A DNA stretch of 64,000 bases from Sphingobacteriales bacterium (GCA_016711295.1 JADJTE010000005.1:411597-475596); one strand, 5' to 3'. Shown: positions 12,885 through 23,551, counted from the first letter of the stretch. Made by a program: numbers and translations. Notes: generated by a model not told the origin, from the sequence alone.

Positions 12885-12997
12885 GTAACTATTTAGGGTA
12901 TAGGGTTTTGGGTATGGGGTAATGAACAATACTTATCTAATAATGCCTGACATCGCTGCATATTCGATTAGTTCCCCCTACAAGGCTAAATAGTTAC
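12885..12997 (+). mobile_element. 113-bp MITE-like element (family M1, copy A)
   Basis: It begins GTAACTATTTAGGG and ends CTAAATAGTTAC, a perfect 12-bp terminal inverted repeat. The interior is nearly identical to copies at 29659 and 31306 (TATAGGGTTTTGGGTATGGGG near the left, AATAATGCCTGACATCGC in the middle, CGATTAGTTCCCCCTA near the right). No coding capacity. The flanking octamers GAAATTAT and CATTTTTT do not match, so no target duplication survives here. Confidence 0.8.
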
Positions 12998-13060
12998 CAT
13001 TTTTTAACTTAAAAACCGCTATCGAAGCGCGGCAGAATGAGCGGCAACTAAAAATTTGCG

Positions 13061-13069
13061 TAACTTTGC
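13061..13069 (+). promoter_or_regulatory. TAnnTTTG promoter element upstream of the DoxX gene
   Basis: TAACTTTGC lies 40 nt before the ATG at 13109 and matches the Bacteroidota -7 consensus. Confidence 0.6.
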
Positions 13070-13108
13070 TGCTATCAAACTCCACCAAAATCCCCGACAA
13101 TTATTCTG

Positions 13109-14341
13109 ATGCGATACCTTATCTATTTGTTGCGCCTTGCCGTAGGCGGATTTTTTATCTTTTCGGGCTATGTAAAAGCCGTAGACCCAATGGGTACGGG
13201 CTTCAAAATGAAAGAATATTTTGAAGTATTTACCGAGTATTTACCTGCCTTAACCCCACTTTGGGATTTGTGCGCCCAGTTTGCTTTGCCCATTTCGGTC
13301 TTGATGATTGTGGGCGAAATGGCTTTGGGCATCACACTTATATTAGGCGTATTGCCGCGCCTTACGCTATGGGGCTATGCCCTGCTCATCGGATTTTTTA
13401 CGATACTAACCGGCTTTTCTGCCTATACAGGTAAAGTGACCGACTGCGGCTGTTTCGGCGATTTTCTGAAACTGAAACCCATCGAAACTTTTATGAAAGA
13501 CGTAGTGCTATGCGTATTGGTATTGTTGCTCTTTCTGGGACGCAAACACATCGCTACGTTTTTCAAAAATACTTGGGCTATGGCAATAGCGGGGATATTT
13601 ACCGTAGCTTGCTTGGGATTTTCGCTCCGCAATGTCTATGACGAACCAATGTTCGATTTTCGCCCTTTTAAAGCAGGTGCTGATATCTGCGAAGGGAAAA
13701 AGCTCGAAGGTTTAGACCCCGGCGAAAAACAGATTTTCTATACTTTGGTCAAACAAGGTAGTAGCGAAACCAAAGAAGTAGAAAGCAAACAATATTTGGC
13801 GCAGAAGATGTACGAAGACAAATCGTGGTCAATCGACAAAGCCAAAACCCGCGAAGTAATGATACGCGAAGCCCAATTGCCCAAGATAAAGGACTTTTCG
13901 ATTCGCTTACCCGATGGCACAGATATTGCCGACGCATTTTTGGCGCGTCCGGGCTATCAATTTATCGTATCGTGTTATGATTTGGATAATGCCGACCGCG
14001 AAGGTTTTAAGCGCATCGCTGCCTTTTTGCGCGACGCTGCCCAAGACAACGTAGCAGCCATAGGCGTAACCAATGCCGATTTGACCCAAATAAACCCCTT
14101 AGCCGAAGGCATATACCCATTTTATAGCCTTGACGCTACGCCTGCCAAAACAATGATTCGCGCTAATCCAGGACTCGTATTGGTCAAAGACTGCCATGTA
14201 GTACAAAAATGGAACAGCGGACATTTACCCACTTGGCAAGACCTAAAAAGCCAATACCGCATCGAAAAACAGCCTGCTGCCGCATCCTTAGACGCACCCG
14301 TCGAAGCCACCCAAGCTGCTGATACTACTGCCATTCAGTAG
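13109..14341 (+). CDS. DoxX/MauE-type membrane protein (BT_3928-like)
   Basis: The N-terminal half (residues 1-~180) has about five hydrophobic segments, starting with LLRLAVGGFFIFSGYVKAVD, the usual DoxX opening, and carries the motif TDCGCFGDF found in this Bacteroidota family. Residues ~185-390 form a soluble region with thioredoxin-like strands (QFIVSCYDLDN, VAAIGVTN, NPGLVLVKDCHVVQKWN) but no CxxC pair. 410 residues, intact. DoxX/MauE proteins are linked to quinone- or disulphide-related redox chemistry in the membrane; the exact role here is unknown. The Ala/Pro-rich tail is not conserved. A mosaic repeat begins 11 bp after the stop. Confidence 0.8.
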   Translation: MRYLIYLLRLAVGGFFIFSGYVKAVDPMGTGFKMKEYFEVFTEYLPALTPLWDLCAQFALPISVLMIVGEMALGITLILGVLPRLTLWGYALLIGFFTILTGFSAYTGKVTDCGCFGDFLKLKPIETFMKDVVLCVLVLLLFLGRKHIATFFKNTWAMAIAGIFTVACLGFSLRNVYDEPMFDFRPFKAGADICEGKKLEGLDPGEKQIFYTLVKQGSSETKEVESKQYLAQKMYEDKSWSIDKAKTREVMIREAQLPKIKDFSIRLPDGTDIADAFLARPGYQFIVSCYDLDNADREGFKRIAAFLRDAAQDNVAAIGVTNADLTQINPLAEGIYPFYSLDATPAKTMIRANPGLVLVKDCHVVQKWNSGHLPTWQDLKSQYRIEKQPAAASLDAPVEATQAADTTAIQ

Positions 14342-14352
14342 TACAAAGCAAA

Positions 14353-14919
14353 CTACTGGTCTGATTTTTAAATTTCGGGTAACTATTTAGGTATTGCGCC
14401 CCTCTATTCTAATTCATGTTTGTAGGTCGCATTTATTCCCCACAGATATAATGTTAGATGCCATACCTACGGCATTTTAAGAATCGTACTTGCTATATGC
14501 TACTAATATAACATGCCTACGGCATTTTAAGAACTGATTAAGGTGTAATCTCTGCAACGCTCAAATTGAAGGTTAAATTTTCGATTTCTTACTTTTGCAG
14601 GAAATCTAATGAATAGCATAGTGGCGAAGTTGCCTAAATAGTTACAATTTCGGTAACAAATTCTGCTAAATGCTGCTTTGTAGCAAGGGCGCAAGCGAAA
14701 TGCTCCCGTTAATTTTTTACTCAAAATTAGAAACCACCGATAGAAAGACCGTTTTCTAAGCCCCGTAGGGGCGACATGCTAATAGAAGATAAAGACGGCG
14801 TAGCAACAAAAGCCCCGTAGGGGTGATATCCTAATGGTCTGTGTTATAAATTGTAGCAAAGGCGCAAGCAAGAGTTCAGGTTATTTTTTTTACTCAAAAT
14901 TAAAAAACCAAACCACTAC
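14353..14919. repeat. mosaic repeat cluster (family M2) carrying a nested MITE
   Basis: The outer ends are related inverted repeats: left TACTGGTCTGATTTTTAAAT, right (inverted) TAGTGGTTTGGTTTTTTAAT. Between them are an A module (interrupted by the 267-bp element 14379-14645), a B module with two CCCC-GTA-GGGG hairpins at 14761 and 14813, and a second A module ending TTTACTCAAAATTA. The order A-B-A is also seen at 35091-35380 in the opposite orientation. It fills the gap between the convergent DoxX and haemoglobin genes. No coding capacity. Confidence 0.75.
14379..14645. mobile_element. 267-bp M1-type element inserted in a mosaic repeat, with 8-bp target duplication
   Basis: The ends are GTAACTATTTAGG and CCTAAATAGTTAC, a perfect 13-bp inverted repeat. 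It is flanked by AATTTCGG at 14371-14378 and again at 14646-14653. Removing the element and one octamer restores an A module similar to the uninterrupted copy at 35268-35380. The interior is unlike the 113-bp copies and contains two ATGCC/ATACC-TAC-GGCAT palindromic motifs, each followed by TTTTAAGAA. No coding capacity. Confidence 0.88.
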
Positions 14920-14993
14920 TTGGGGCTTTGTGTGCAAGCGACCCCGCCGCTAATGGGCAAGCATCGCTAAATACAAATTGACCAAACAGGCAT

Positions 14994-15030
14994 AAACGGC
15001 ATAGTCCTATAATAACGGATTATGCCGTTT
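14994..15030. terminator. hairpin downstream of the truncated haemoglobin gene
   Basis: A perfect 10-bp stem AAACGGCATA / TATGCCGTTT with a 17-nt loop lies 25 bp past the haemoglobin stop. U-tracts are weak on both strands, so termination is inferred from the convergent position. Confidence 0.5.
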
Positions 15031-15054
15031 CTATTTTGAATTGCATCAATTGAG

Positions 15055-15393
15055 CTATGTTTCGCGCCCTTGCCTTAGCTTCTTCGGCTTTTCGCCTGCA
15101 AAAAGTGTATCGATAGTTTGTGTCCACCAATGTAGCCAAGTAGTAAAATGGCTGCCATTGAGCGGCGTTTTGCGGTTCAGTAAGATATGCACCAACATGG
15201 GATTGCCTTTGTATTGGGCTTTGCCAAACAAGACGCTATCCCAAAAATCGCAGAGCAGGGGCAGATGATGGTCCCAATCTACCTTAGCTACTTCGTCGAA
15301 AATATAGCCTATGCTTGAATCGGCTCTTATTTGAGTATAAAATGCGGCAAGCAAACGCTCTATATCGCTGCGGTCTTGTAGGTCGGTTTTCAT
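15055..15393 (-). CDS. group III truncated haemoglobin
   Basis: 112 residues, intact. The pattern follows group III globins: IERLLAAFYTQIRADSSIGY (helix B, with FY), then VDWDHHLPLLCDFWDSVLFG (W-HLP-FW), YKGNPMLVHI with the proximal-side His, and HFTTWLHWWTQTIDTLFAG. It binds haem and O2 or NO; roles proposed for such proteins are NO or peroxide handling at low oxygen. The C-terminus is shorter than usual by a few residues. A monocistronic arrangement is likely; the TonB receptor downstream on this map lies upstream in transcription, 78 bp away. Confidence 0.9.
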   Translation of the reverse strand: MKTDLQDRSDIERLLAAFYTQIRADSSIGYIFDEVAKVDWDHHLPLLCDFWDSVLFGKAQYKGNPMLVHILLNRKTPLNGSHFTTWLHWWTQTIDTLFAGEKPKKLRQGRET

Positions 15394-15471
15394 GATAGAT
15401 GGGTTGATAAAAATTAGGTTAGTGGGGCAAGGAGCGTATATTTGTGTTCGCTTGGGTGTGTGGGGCAGTAT

Positions 15472-17500
15472 TTACAAATGCCATTGGAGCGATGCCGTAA
15501 AATGGAATGGTGCTTGAACGAAATATCGGTTTTCGCCATTAAAATCGATATAGCCATTGCTATAATAGCGCGTATTGAGCAAGTTATTGAGCCTAAGCCC
15601 TGCCGTCCATTTGCGCCAAGTGCATAAACTGTTTAGCCCGATTGTCCAGAAAGCGGGCAGCGTATTATCGTTGGCAAAATCGATATAAGCCTCTGACTGA
15701 TAGCGTATATCCAAACCCACCTGCCAAATTTTGCGGTGATACGACAAGGTTTGTTGGGCAACAAAAGCAGGCGTTAAAATGGGGCAAAAATTGGCATCGG
15801 TGCCGCCATTATCGGCTTTGATGCGGCTATAATTAAATGCTGCTTGATGGCTTAGGCGTAGGTGATTGCCCAATTCGAGGTGGCTTTCTATTTCTATGCC
15901 GCTTCGGAAACTGCGACTCACGTTGTTGGTTAGTGCCAAGCCATTGGGGCCAAATTGTCCGTTCAGGATAATTTCGTTGCGGAATTGCATCAAATATACA
16001 TTGGCGTTGATTCGATAGCGCGTACTTTGGTAGCGCCAGCCTAATTCATGGTCTGTTACATATTCGGGCTTGGTATTGCCCAATAGTGCGTTGCCCAATG
16101 AGTCGGTAGGCAAATCGTCGTTACCTGCAAACATATCGTTGCGCGTAGGCTCTCTGCCTGTTGTACCGATGCTATAATATAAGGTCTGTTTGGGCGTTAT
16201 TTGGTAGCTGATGCCTGCTTTTGGGTTCAAGAAATGCCAAGTTAGCGGTGCGATAGCAGCTGTGCCCGTATAGTCAAAACGGGCATAGCGGTATTGGGCT
16301 TCGGCGTGTATTAGCCAGCGTTTTAGGCGGTAGCCATATTGCGCGAAGGCAGTAGCTTCTTGTTTATAGCCCGTATTTTCGTATAGTTCGCCTACTGTTT
16401 GTTCGCTGCCTATATGTCGTCTGTTATATGTATAAGAATTTATGCCTATATTTAAACGGTGTCCATTTTGTTCGTAGCTTGCTTGGAGCGACGCGCCACC
16501 CATTTTTGCTCTGAATGCATATTTGTAGAGGTCGCCTGATGTGGGTATGCCGATAAAATTGTTCCAATCGAAGGTATAGCTGCCGTCGCTTGCTGCGCCG
16601 TATAGGGCAGCTCGCAGTGTGAGATTTCTATTGGCATAATAGGCATATTGCAGTTGCCCCAAGGCTTGTATGAAATCATCGGTTTCTAAGGGCGAATTTC
16701 CATTGCTGCGTGGGTCGGCATCGATTTGGCTTTGGGTTACGCCCAACCAAGCCAAGCCATTATTGACCTGATGCCCTGCCAAGGCAATGAGGCGCAAGGC
16801 GTGGTTTTTTTTTGCCCACTTAAATGCTGCAAACGCCGATTGTCCGGTATTGGCGGTATGGTGTTTATATCCGTCTGAATGTTGTTGCGACAAGCGCAGA
16901 TAGAAACCTGTATTGCGCTTGGTGCCCGACTGAAATTCGCCGAAAACGCGGTAGGTATGAAACGAACCATAATCAATGCCCATATTTAGTTGTAGGCTAT
17001 CGCTTTGGTTGGGCGATTCGAACTGCAAACTGCCGCCGTAGCTTGCTGCGCCGTGTTTCGACATACCTACGCCGCGTTGTATTTGTAAATTGCCTATGCT
17101 TTGCAAAAAGTCGGGGAAATTAGAAAAATAGAAACTTTGGTCTTCGGGGTCGTTGAGCGGCATACCATCTAAGCTGAAATTGATGCGCGTTTGGTCTATG
17201 CCTCGCAACCTGAAATAAGCATAGCCGTTGCTGTGCCCACCGTCGGAGTAGGCTGTCACCGAAGGCGTTTGTTGCAGGATTAGGGCGGGTTCTTGTCCCC
17301 AAGACAATTGTTTGAGTTGCCGCCCAGCTATGTTTTGAAACGAGAAAGGCGATAGCTGGCTGGCTTTGGCAGCGGCGGCTATAGTAATGGGGGCTAAGGT
17401 GGTGGTGTCTGTGGGGAAGGTGGCAGCGGGGTAGATCAGCGGCAGCCGATACCATACTCACTACAAAACACAAGAATGAAAGTCCGAAATTTTTAGACAT
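15472..17500 (-). CDS. TonB-dependent outer-membrane receptor, one frameshift
   Basis: It starts MSKNFGLSFLCFVVSMVSAA (signal peptide). A shift near 17435 leads to IYPAATFPTDTTTLAP and the plug domain (SFQNIAGRQLKQLSWGQEPA, VTAYSDGGHSNGYAYFRLRG, IDQTRINFSLDGMPLNDPED). The barrel runs to the C-terminus, which has the expected NLLNTRYYSNGYID and a final aromatic-rich strand (FHFTASLQWHL). About 676 residues after joining, without an N-terminal CarboxypepD-like domain. Such receptors import siderophores, haem, cobalamin or glycans with TonB energy; the substrate cannot be read from sequence and no SusD partner is adjacent. A TATCTTTG promoter lies ~75 bp upstream. Confidence 0.9.
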
Positions 17501-17575
17501 AGGAATGGGTAATTCGCTATTAGCGATTTTTTGGTAAATGTCTGAATGGCAGCACCTTAGTTAGCTTTTATGGGG

Positions 17576-17583
17576 CAAAGATA
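17576..17583 (-). promoter_or_regulatory. TAnnTTTG promoter element for the TonB receptor
   Basis: The minus strand reads TATCTTTGCCCC, matching the Bacteroidota -7 consensus, 76 nt upstream of the receptor ATG. Confidence 0.6.
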
Positions 17584-17654
17584 CATCTTTTTCGCTGTAT
17601 TTTGCTGTTTTTTTCCAAGAATAGGCATTAGTATTCACTTTGCCCCAATGTGGC

Positions 17655-17985
17655 ACTACTGGTTTGATTTTTAAGTTTTATACACTTACCTTACACGAGT
17701 TTTATGCCTACGGTATTCTCAGGCTCGTGTCTATTAGATGTTATCGATGTAATATGTTTACGTCACTTTAAAAATAAAATACATTAAGTGTTTTTTATAA
17801 CTTATTATAAATTACTGATAATAAGTGAATTATATCTTGTATAAATTTCCCCTATTTGAGGGGCTTAGGGGGAGTTCTCGAACTAATAACTCAATTATCT
17901 AACGCTATTTCCTAAGTCCTAACGCTTGGAAATGGATACACAGCAGACAAAATTAATACTCAAAATTAAAAGACCAAACCACTAC
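17655..17985. repeat. 330-bp non-coding element with M2-like ends
   Basis: The left end TACTGGTTTGATTTTTAAGT and the inverted right end TAGTGGTTTGGTCTTTTAAT match the ends of the mosaic cluster at 14353-14919. The interior differs: it has an ATGCC-TAC-GG motif followed by TATTCTCAGG, AT-rich DNA, and CCCCTATTTGAGGGG. It lies between the divergent TonB receptor and TMTC-like genes. The rest of this 720-bp gap (17986-18223) holds only a GGCAAAGCC hairpin near 18030 and AT-rich DNA. Confidence 0.5.
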
Positions 17986-18223
17986 AAACAATGCTATATT
18001 ATGCGATGCCATAAGCCTATCTTGACTGAAAAGGCAAAGCCTTATTATGGGAGTAACTTTATTATAGGTCTTGTTCTTTGTTTTTAAATAAAATAAAAAA
18101 ACAATATAAGTAAATTTTTTTCTTAATTTTTGTGCTTTTTTGCATAAAAAGCCCTATTATTGCTATTTATTTACACGGTTCTCCTAAGTAGCCCTATTGA
18201 CCCTCTTTATTTGTTGAATTTTT

Positions 18224-20197
18224 ATGCCCTTTTTTTCTAATTTATTACGACAAAAACGCTTCCAATGGGCTGTTATTTTGCTATTGCCCTTGTTGTTATA
18301 TGCCAATAGTTTGTCCAATGATTATAATTTAGATGATGAGTTTATCATTCGCGACCACCCCTTAGTGCACGAGGGGATATCGGGCATACCTGCTTTGTTG
18401 CGGTCGTCTTTTAATAGCGGCGATGCTTCGAAAGATTATGGCTATCGCCCAATTCCGATGATAAGCGCAGCGGTTGAGTATCAATTATTTGGAGAGAAAC
18501 CTTTTGTCAGCCATAGCATCAGTTTGTTATTATATCTCGCCACCTTAGCGGCTTTGTTTGTGTTTTTGCGGTTGTTTTGGGGCGATGCTTACCCCTTATT
18601 GCCTTTTGTAGCAGTTTTGTTTTTTGCTTTGCACCCCATACATACCGAAGTAGTAGATAATGTGAAATGCCGCGACCAATTATTGGCATTTTTATTTACT
18701 GTTGCGACTTGGTATTATGCTTGTTTGGCAGCGGCACGGGCATCGTGGGGACGCATAGCGGCGGCTATTGGGTCTGGTATATTGGCTTTGTTGAGCAATC
18801 CTACGGCGGTGGTTATGTTGGCACTTACACCCTTATGGCTCTACTTTGGAGGAAAGGTTAGTTGGAAAAAAATACTTGGGCCAATAGCGGTGTGGATAAT
18901 ATTATACGTAGGGTATGAATATTTGGTCGATGTAATCAAGGGCGGGAGCAGCAAATTGGACAATGAGAAGTTTTTTTGGGAAAATACGCTTTATGTAGTA
19001 AAGATATTGAGTTGCGCTTAGGCTTGGCTTTTGGAGCCTTGTGGCAGTACCTGCGGCTCTTGTTATTGCCTTATCCTTTGAGTTATTATTATGGGTTCAA
19101 CCAAATTCCGTTGGTATCGTTTTGGTCGCCCATGCCTATTTTGTCTGCTTTAGTTTATATAGGTATTGGCATTTTCGCGCTGCTGCAATTGCCGCGCCGT
19201 AGTTGTTTGGGCTTCATAGCGGCTTATTATTGCTTGGCGATATTGCCTTTCTCTAATTTGTTGAAACCCGGTCCTGGCATAATAGCCGAACGATGGATAT
19301 ATGCTTGTTCGTTGAGTATGGCATTGCTCACCGCCTATTGCTTGTTGTATTATGCCCAATATCTGCGTATTGATAACACCGCAAACCCCACACCTACCCG
19401 CCGAACAAAGATTGCTCTAATAGCGGCTTTGTTCTTGCTAACGACATATAGCGGTATTATCATCAAGCGAAATGCAGACTGGCGCGATTTGGAAACCTTA
19501 GTATTCAACGATTTGGAGCATTTGCCCCAATCAGTCAAAGCCAAAGCATTTGCCGCAGAACTATTGATGCCCAAATACTTAAAAGATAAAAGAGATACCC
19601 GCCTATCCGAAAGAATAGCCCTACTACTACAAGAAACAATACGACTCGACTCGACCTATGCCGAGCCACATAACAACCTCGGATTGATATATGAAAACAG
19701 ACAGGATACCGCCGCCGCTATCCGATATTACCAAAAAGCCATTGCCCTGCGCCAAAACCGCTATCCTACGGCAACAACCAATTTAGCCAATATCTATTTC
19801 AAACAAGGGCGATATAGCGATATCATCAATATTTATCGGGCAAACCTACTCGCCGATTCGACCCAATTAGAGCCTCATATCAATTTAGCCCGTATACTGA
19901 GCCTTGTCGATAGAAATGACGAAGTTTTTGGCACTCAACCAAATTGCTTTGCGGCGTTTTCCGCAGAAACGAGCCTTTATTTACGACAATATAGCCCGAT
20001 TTTATTACGAAAGAGGCGACAAATTAACCGCTTTGCAGCAATGGGAAAACGCCTACCACATTGACACTACTGATGCCGCCGCCTCGTTCAAATTGTATAA
20101 TGCTTACCAAGAAGCAGGCATGACCGACAAAGCACAATATTATCAGCGTGTGTTTGAACTAAATAACCGAAAAAATAAAAAAACAACTAAAAAATAA
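18224..20197 (+). CDS. TMTC-like polytopic membrane protein with TPR repeats, frameshifted
   Basis: The N-terminal part has several membrane segments and motifs of the TMTC / DUF1736 mannosyltransferase-like family: NLDDEFIIRDHPLV, GYRPIPMIS, and HPIHTEVVDNVKCRDQLLAF in a loop. After a shift near 19005 the membrane region continues (LGLAFGALWQYLRLLLLP, LLKPGPGIIAERW). The TPR part starts near 19660 (AEPHNNLGLIYENRQDTAAA, TNLANIYFKQGRYSD). A second shift near 19920 leads to a last TPR (LTALQQWENAYHIDTTDAAA). Joined length ~657 residues. Family members O-mannosylate proteins in eukaryotes; the bacterial role is inferred to be glycosylation of exported proteins. Confidence 0.8.
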
Positions 20198-20229
20198 TTT
20201 TTTCATCTTTTAATCCACTTTTTTATCTT

Positions 20230-20700
20230 ATGCGTAAATTTATTATCACTTTCTCCTTGATGTTGTCATTGGCTTGTTTAGCCTTGACCAACCAACCCAA
20301 TGCCATAGCAAGCCGCACTGCTATTGCTAAAAGCGGCAAAGAGTTTACAATGAAACTCGAAGAGTTCGGCGGCAAATTTGTCCAAAAAGCTGAACAAGCC
20401 ATTCAAAAACAAAGCCAAGCCGCGGCAAGCAAGGACGGCAAAAAACACAAAGGCAACTTGAATTTTTTGATGAACCAAATCCAAGAAAAAATCAAACAAG
20501 AAATTGGCGATGTCACGTTTAAGTATAACAAAGAAGCCAAAGGCTTTACCGTTATCAACAATACTCAATATGACAACGCTACAGTACGTGCCAAATTAAA
20601 AGTTTGCGTAGAACAAACGTTGCAACACCACGAACAACTCAAAAAATCGGGTGTTAAAGGCAGTGCATTGCGCAAACAATGGAACAGCGAAGTAAAATAA
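20230..20700 (+). CDS. small secreted protein of unknown function
   Basis: 156 residues. The N-terminus MRKFIITFSLMLSLACLALT is a signal peptide, possibly with a lipobox-like LACL, but no residue favours lipidation clearly. The mature part is Lys- and Gln-rich, mostly helical (FGGKFVQKAEQAIQKQSQAA), with a central beta-like stretch (GDVTFKYNKEAKGFTVINN) and a single Cys near residue 131. I do not recognise the family. It lies 33 bp after the TMTC-like gene and 29 bp before a large surface protein on the same strand, so co-transcription is likely. Confidence 0.7.
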   Translation: MRKFIITFSLMLSLACLALTNQPNAIASRTAIAKSGKEFTMKLEEFGGKFVQKAEQAIQKQSQAAASKDGKKHKGNLNFLMNQIQEKIKQEIGDVTFKYNKEAKGFTVINNTQYDNATVRAKLKVCVEQTLQHHEQLKKSGVKGSALRKQWNSEVK

Positions 20701-20728
20701 TTACTCTAACATTTAAAATTATTTTAGT

Positions 20729-23506
20729 ATGAAAAAAGGATTATCTTTAATATTGTTAATGTTTTTTGCTTTTGCCGCTTCTCAACAACAAGCGGCTGCG
20801 CAAGGAGCTACCTGTGCTACGGCTGACGTAGCTTGTTTCCCCGGAGGTGTTGGCATAGATTTTACGGCAGCCGTGGGCAACTCTGCCGAATCGGGCAACA
20901 ACTATGGCTGCTTGGGAGGGATACCTGTCAATCCGTCATGGTTTTATGTGCAGCTTGACAATGGAGGCTCAATTGACGTACAATTAGCCGCTGCATCCGA
21001 CATTGACTATGCCATTTGGGGACCTTTTGCCGATATCAGCAGTGCTACTGGCACCTGCGGTGCTTTGGGGTCACCAACTTCGTGTAGTTTTTCTACTTCG
21101 GCAGTCGAGATGGGCTCATTTAGTGGCAGTAGCGGCGATGTCTTTCTAGTCTTGGTGTCTAACTATGCAGGTTCTGCCCAAAACATCACTTTCTCACAAG
21201 TAGGCGGGACGGGCACTACTGATTGCGGCATAGTTGGCGGCTTGCCCAACGACGAATGTAGTGGTGCTATTCCCGTAGCGTGCAATACCGTCACTTCGGG
21301 CAGCAATGTAGGCGCAATCTCCGATACAGATACAGGTTGTAGCACGGCGGGGGTTGTCAACTTTGCAAGTGGCATTTGGTATTCGTTGGATAATGTATCG
21401 GGTTCTGTCACTGTTAACACTTGCAGCAATAGCGATTTTGATACCGAGTTAGTCGTTTATGAAGGCACCTGCGGAGCGTTGACCTGTATCGAAGGGCATG
21501 ATTCTGACGATTGTGGTTCTCTTGACGAGACCATCACCTTTACCGCTACCGCAGGCAGCAGCTACCTAATTTATGTCACAGGACACGCAGGAGCACAAGG
21601 TAATTTTGAATTATCAGTAGCTTGTACGCCTGTTGGCTTGCCCAACGACGAATGTAGCGGTGCTATTCCCGTAGCGTGCAATACCGTCACTTCGGGCAGC
21701 AATGTAGGCGCACTCCCCGATACAGATACAGGTTGTAGCACGTTAGGGTTTGTTGAGTTTTCGAGAGGTATTTGGTATTCGTTGGATAACGTATCGGGTT
21801 CTGTCACCGTTAGTACTTGCAACAATAGCGATTTCGACACCGAGTTAGTCGTCTATGAAGGCACGCGGAGCGTTGACCTGTATCGAAGGGCATGACTCTG
21901 ACGATTGTGGTTCTCTTGACGAGACCATCACCTTTACCGCTACCGGAAAGTAGCTACCTAATTTATGTAACAGGGGACTCGGGATCACAAGGTAATTTTG
22001 AATTATCAGTAGTTTGTACGCCTGACTGCGCTTTTACTACTAGTGTTACCAATGTCGTTTGCCGAAACGACCGTACTGGTACAGCTACCGCAACGCCTTC
22101 GGGTGGCGTAGCACCATATACCTATACATGGAACTCCATCCCGCCACAATTTAATCAAACCGCTGTGGGCTTGGGTGCAGGCAATTATAATGTGACTGTC
22201 ACCGATGCTAACGGCTGCTCGCAGTCGTCTACTGTTACCATTACACAGCCCGCCCTGAGCGTCGAAGTAACCGCTACGGCAGGTACTATTGCTTGCGCAG
22301 GCGGCACTACATCGGCTACGGCATCGGCTATTAATGGCACCTCTCCCTATATCTATACATGGAGTGACGGGCAAACGGGTGCCGTGGCTACATTAGGTGC
22401 AGGCACATATACCGTAGTGGCTACCGACAATTTGGGTTGTGCCGACGATTTTGACCTTAGTATCGGGCAACCTTCCGTTCTGATGTGCTCGGCTACTGCC
22501 ACTGCTGCCAACTGCGCTGACAACAACGGTACAGCTACCGCCAGCGCGACAGGCGGTACGCCTGGGTATACGTATAATTGGAGCAATGGGCAAGCTACTG
22601 CTACTGCCACAGGTTTGGCACAAGGTAGTTATACCGTTACCGTAAGCGACACCAATAATTGTACTTGCTTAGCAGTTGTCGATATTAGTGCTATCGGCGC
22701 ACCGCTCATGACTGTTAGTGCCAACGAAGACGAGGGTAGCGGCGGTCCCCTGCCAATTGATTTTAATACCAACGTTATCACTGTTGAGGGCGGATCCTTG
22801 CCCTATTCGTTTGAGTGGGACAACGATGGCTATGGTGTATGACATAGAATATTCGGCTACGGGTGCTACCATTACCATCTACTACAACGACGCTGCCGAG
22901 TGGAGCGTCACTATAACCGATAATACGGGCTGTACTAACGGTTCTTTGGTAGCAAGCAACCAAAATACAGGCACCAATAGCATATTAGATATCGCTAATT
23001 ATTCTATCACGGGCGAGTCGAGCAGTTCGCTGGGTGCTATTGATATCACCGCCAGCGGTGGTGGCGCGGGTTGTACGCCCTATACCTATTTGTGGTCTAA
23101 CGGTGCAACGACCCAAGACCTAACAGGCGTACCGTCGGGCTGGTATAGCGTGACAGTGACTTGTGCCAATGGCTCGCAGCATACCGTAGGCTGGTATTGG
23201 GTGCCAAAACAGCGGCGCGGGCGCAGCAAAACCGATGGCGACATAAGTGGTTTGGCAGTGATGCCCAACCCATTTGCTAACGAGGCTACTGTGACGTTTA
23301 GCCCCCAACAAAGCGGACGAAGCACGGTGTCGCTTTATAGTATGGACGGCAGATTGGTCAACGAATTGTATAGCGACTATACCGAAGCCGACCAAGTGTA
23401 TTCAATACCCTTATCGAGCAACCAATTGAGCAGCGGCATATATATGGTCGTATGGCGAGACGAATACGGCAATACTGAGTATCACCGCGTGGCATTGACT
23501 AAATAA
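20729..23506 (+). CDS. large T9SS-exported protein with duplicated Cys-rich modules and SprB-like repeats, frameshifted
   Basis: It begins with a signal peptide (MKKGLSLILLMFFAFAASQQ). Two nearly identical ~132-residue modules follow (first: PNDECSGAIPVACNTVTSG ... FDTELVVYEGT), resembling extracellular domains in other gliding Bacteroidota. Residues ~430-770 carry SprB-like repeats (GGVAPYTYTWNS, NGTSPYIYTWSDG, GGTPGYTYNWSNG), each ending in a TVTVTD-like strand. The C-terminus is a T9SS type A sorting domain (VMPNPFANEATVTF ... SSGIYMVVWRDEYGN). Frameshifts lie near 21868, 21948 and 22838; the first two are 2-nt losses visible by comparison with the first module. The export signal and surface site are inferred; an adhesin role is plausible. 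Confidence 0.85.
21239..22023 (+). repeat. tandem 396-bp intragenic duplication
   Basis: Two copies start at 21239 and 21635 (GGCTTGCCCAACGACGAATG in both). They are nearly identical at DNA level, implying recent duplication or conversion. The second copy lacks 2 nt after GAAGGCAC (21866) and has GGAAAGTAGC where the first has GCAGGCAGCAGC (21950), producing two frameshifts. Confidence 0.9.
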
Positions 23507-23551
23507 ACTCCTGCGCTTCCCGCGACGAACAAAGCCTATTACTAATGGCGC

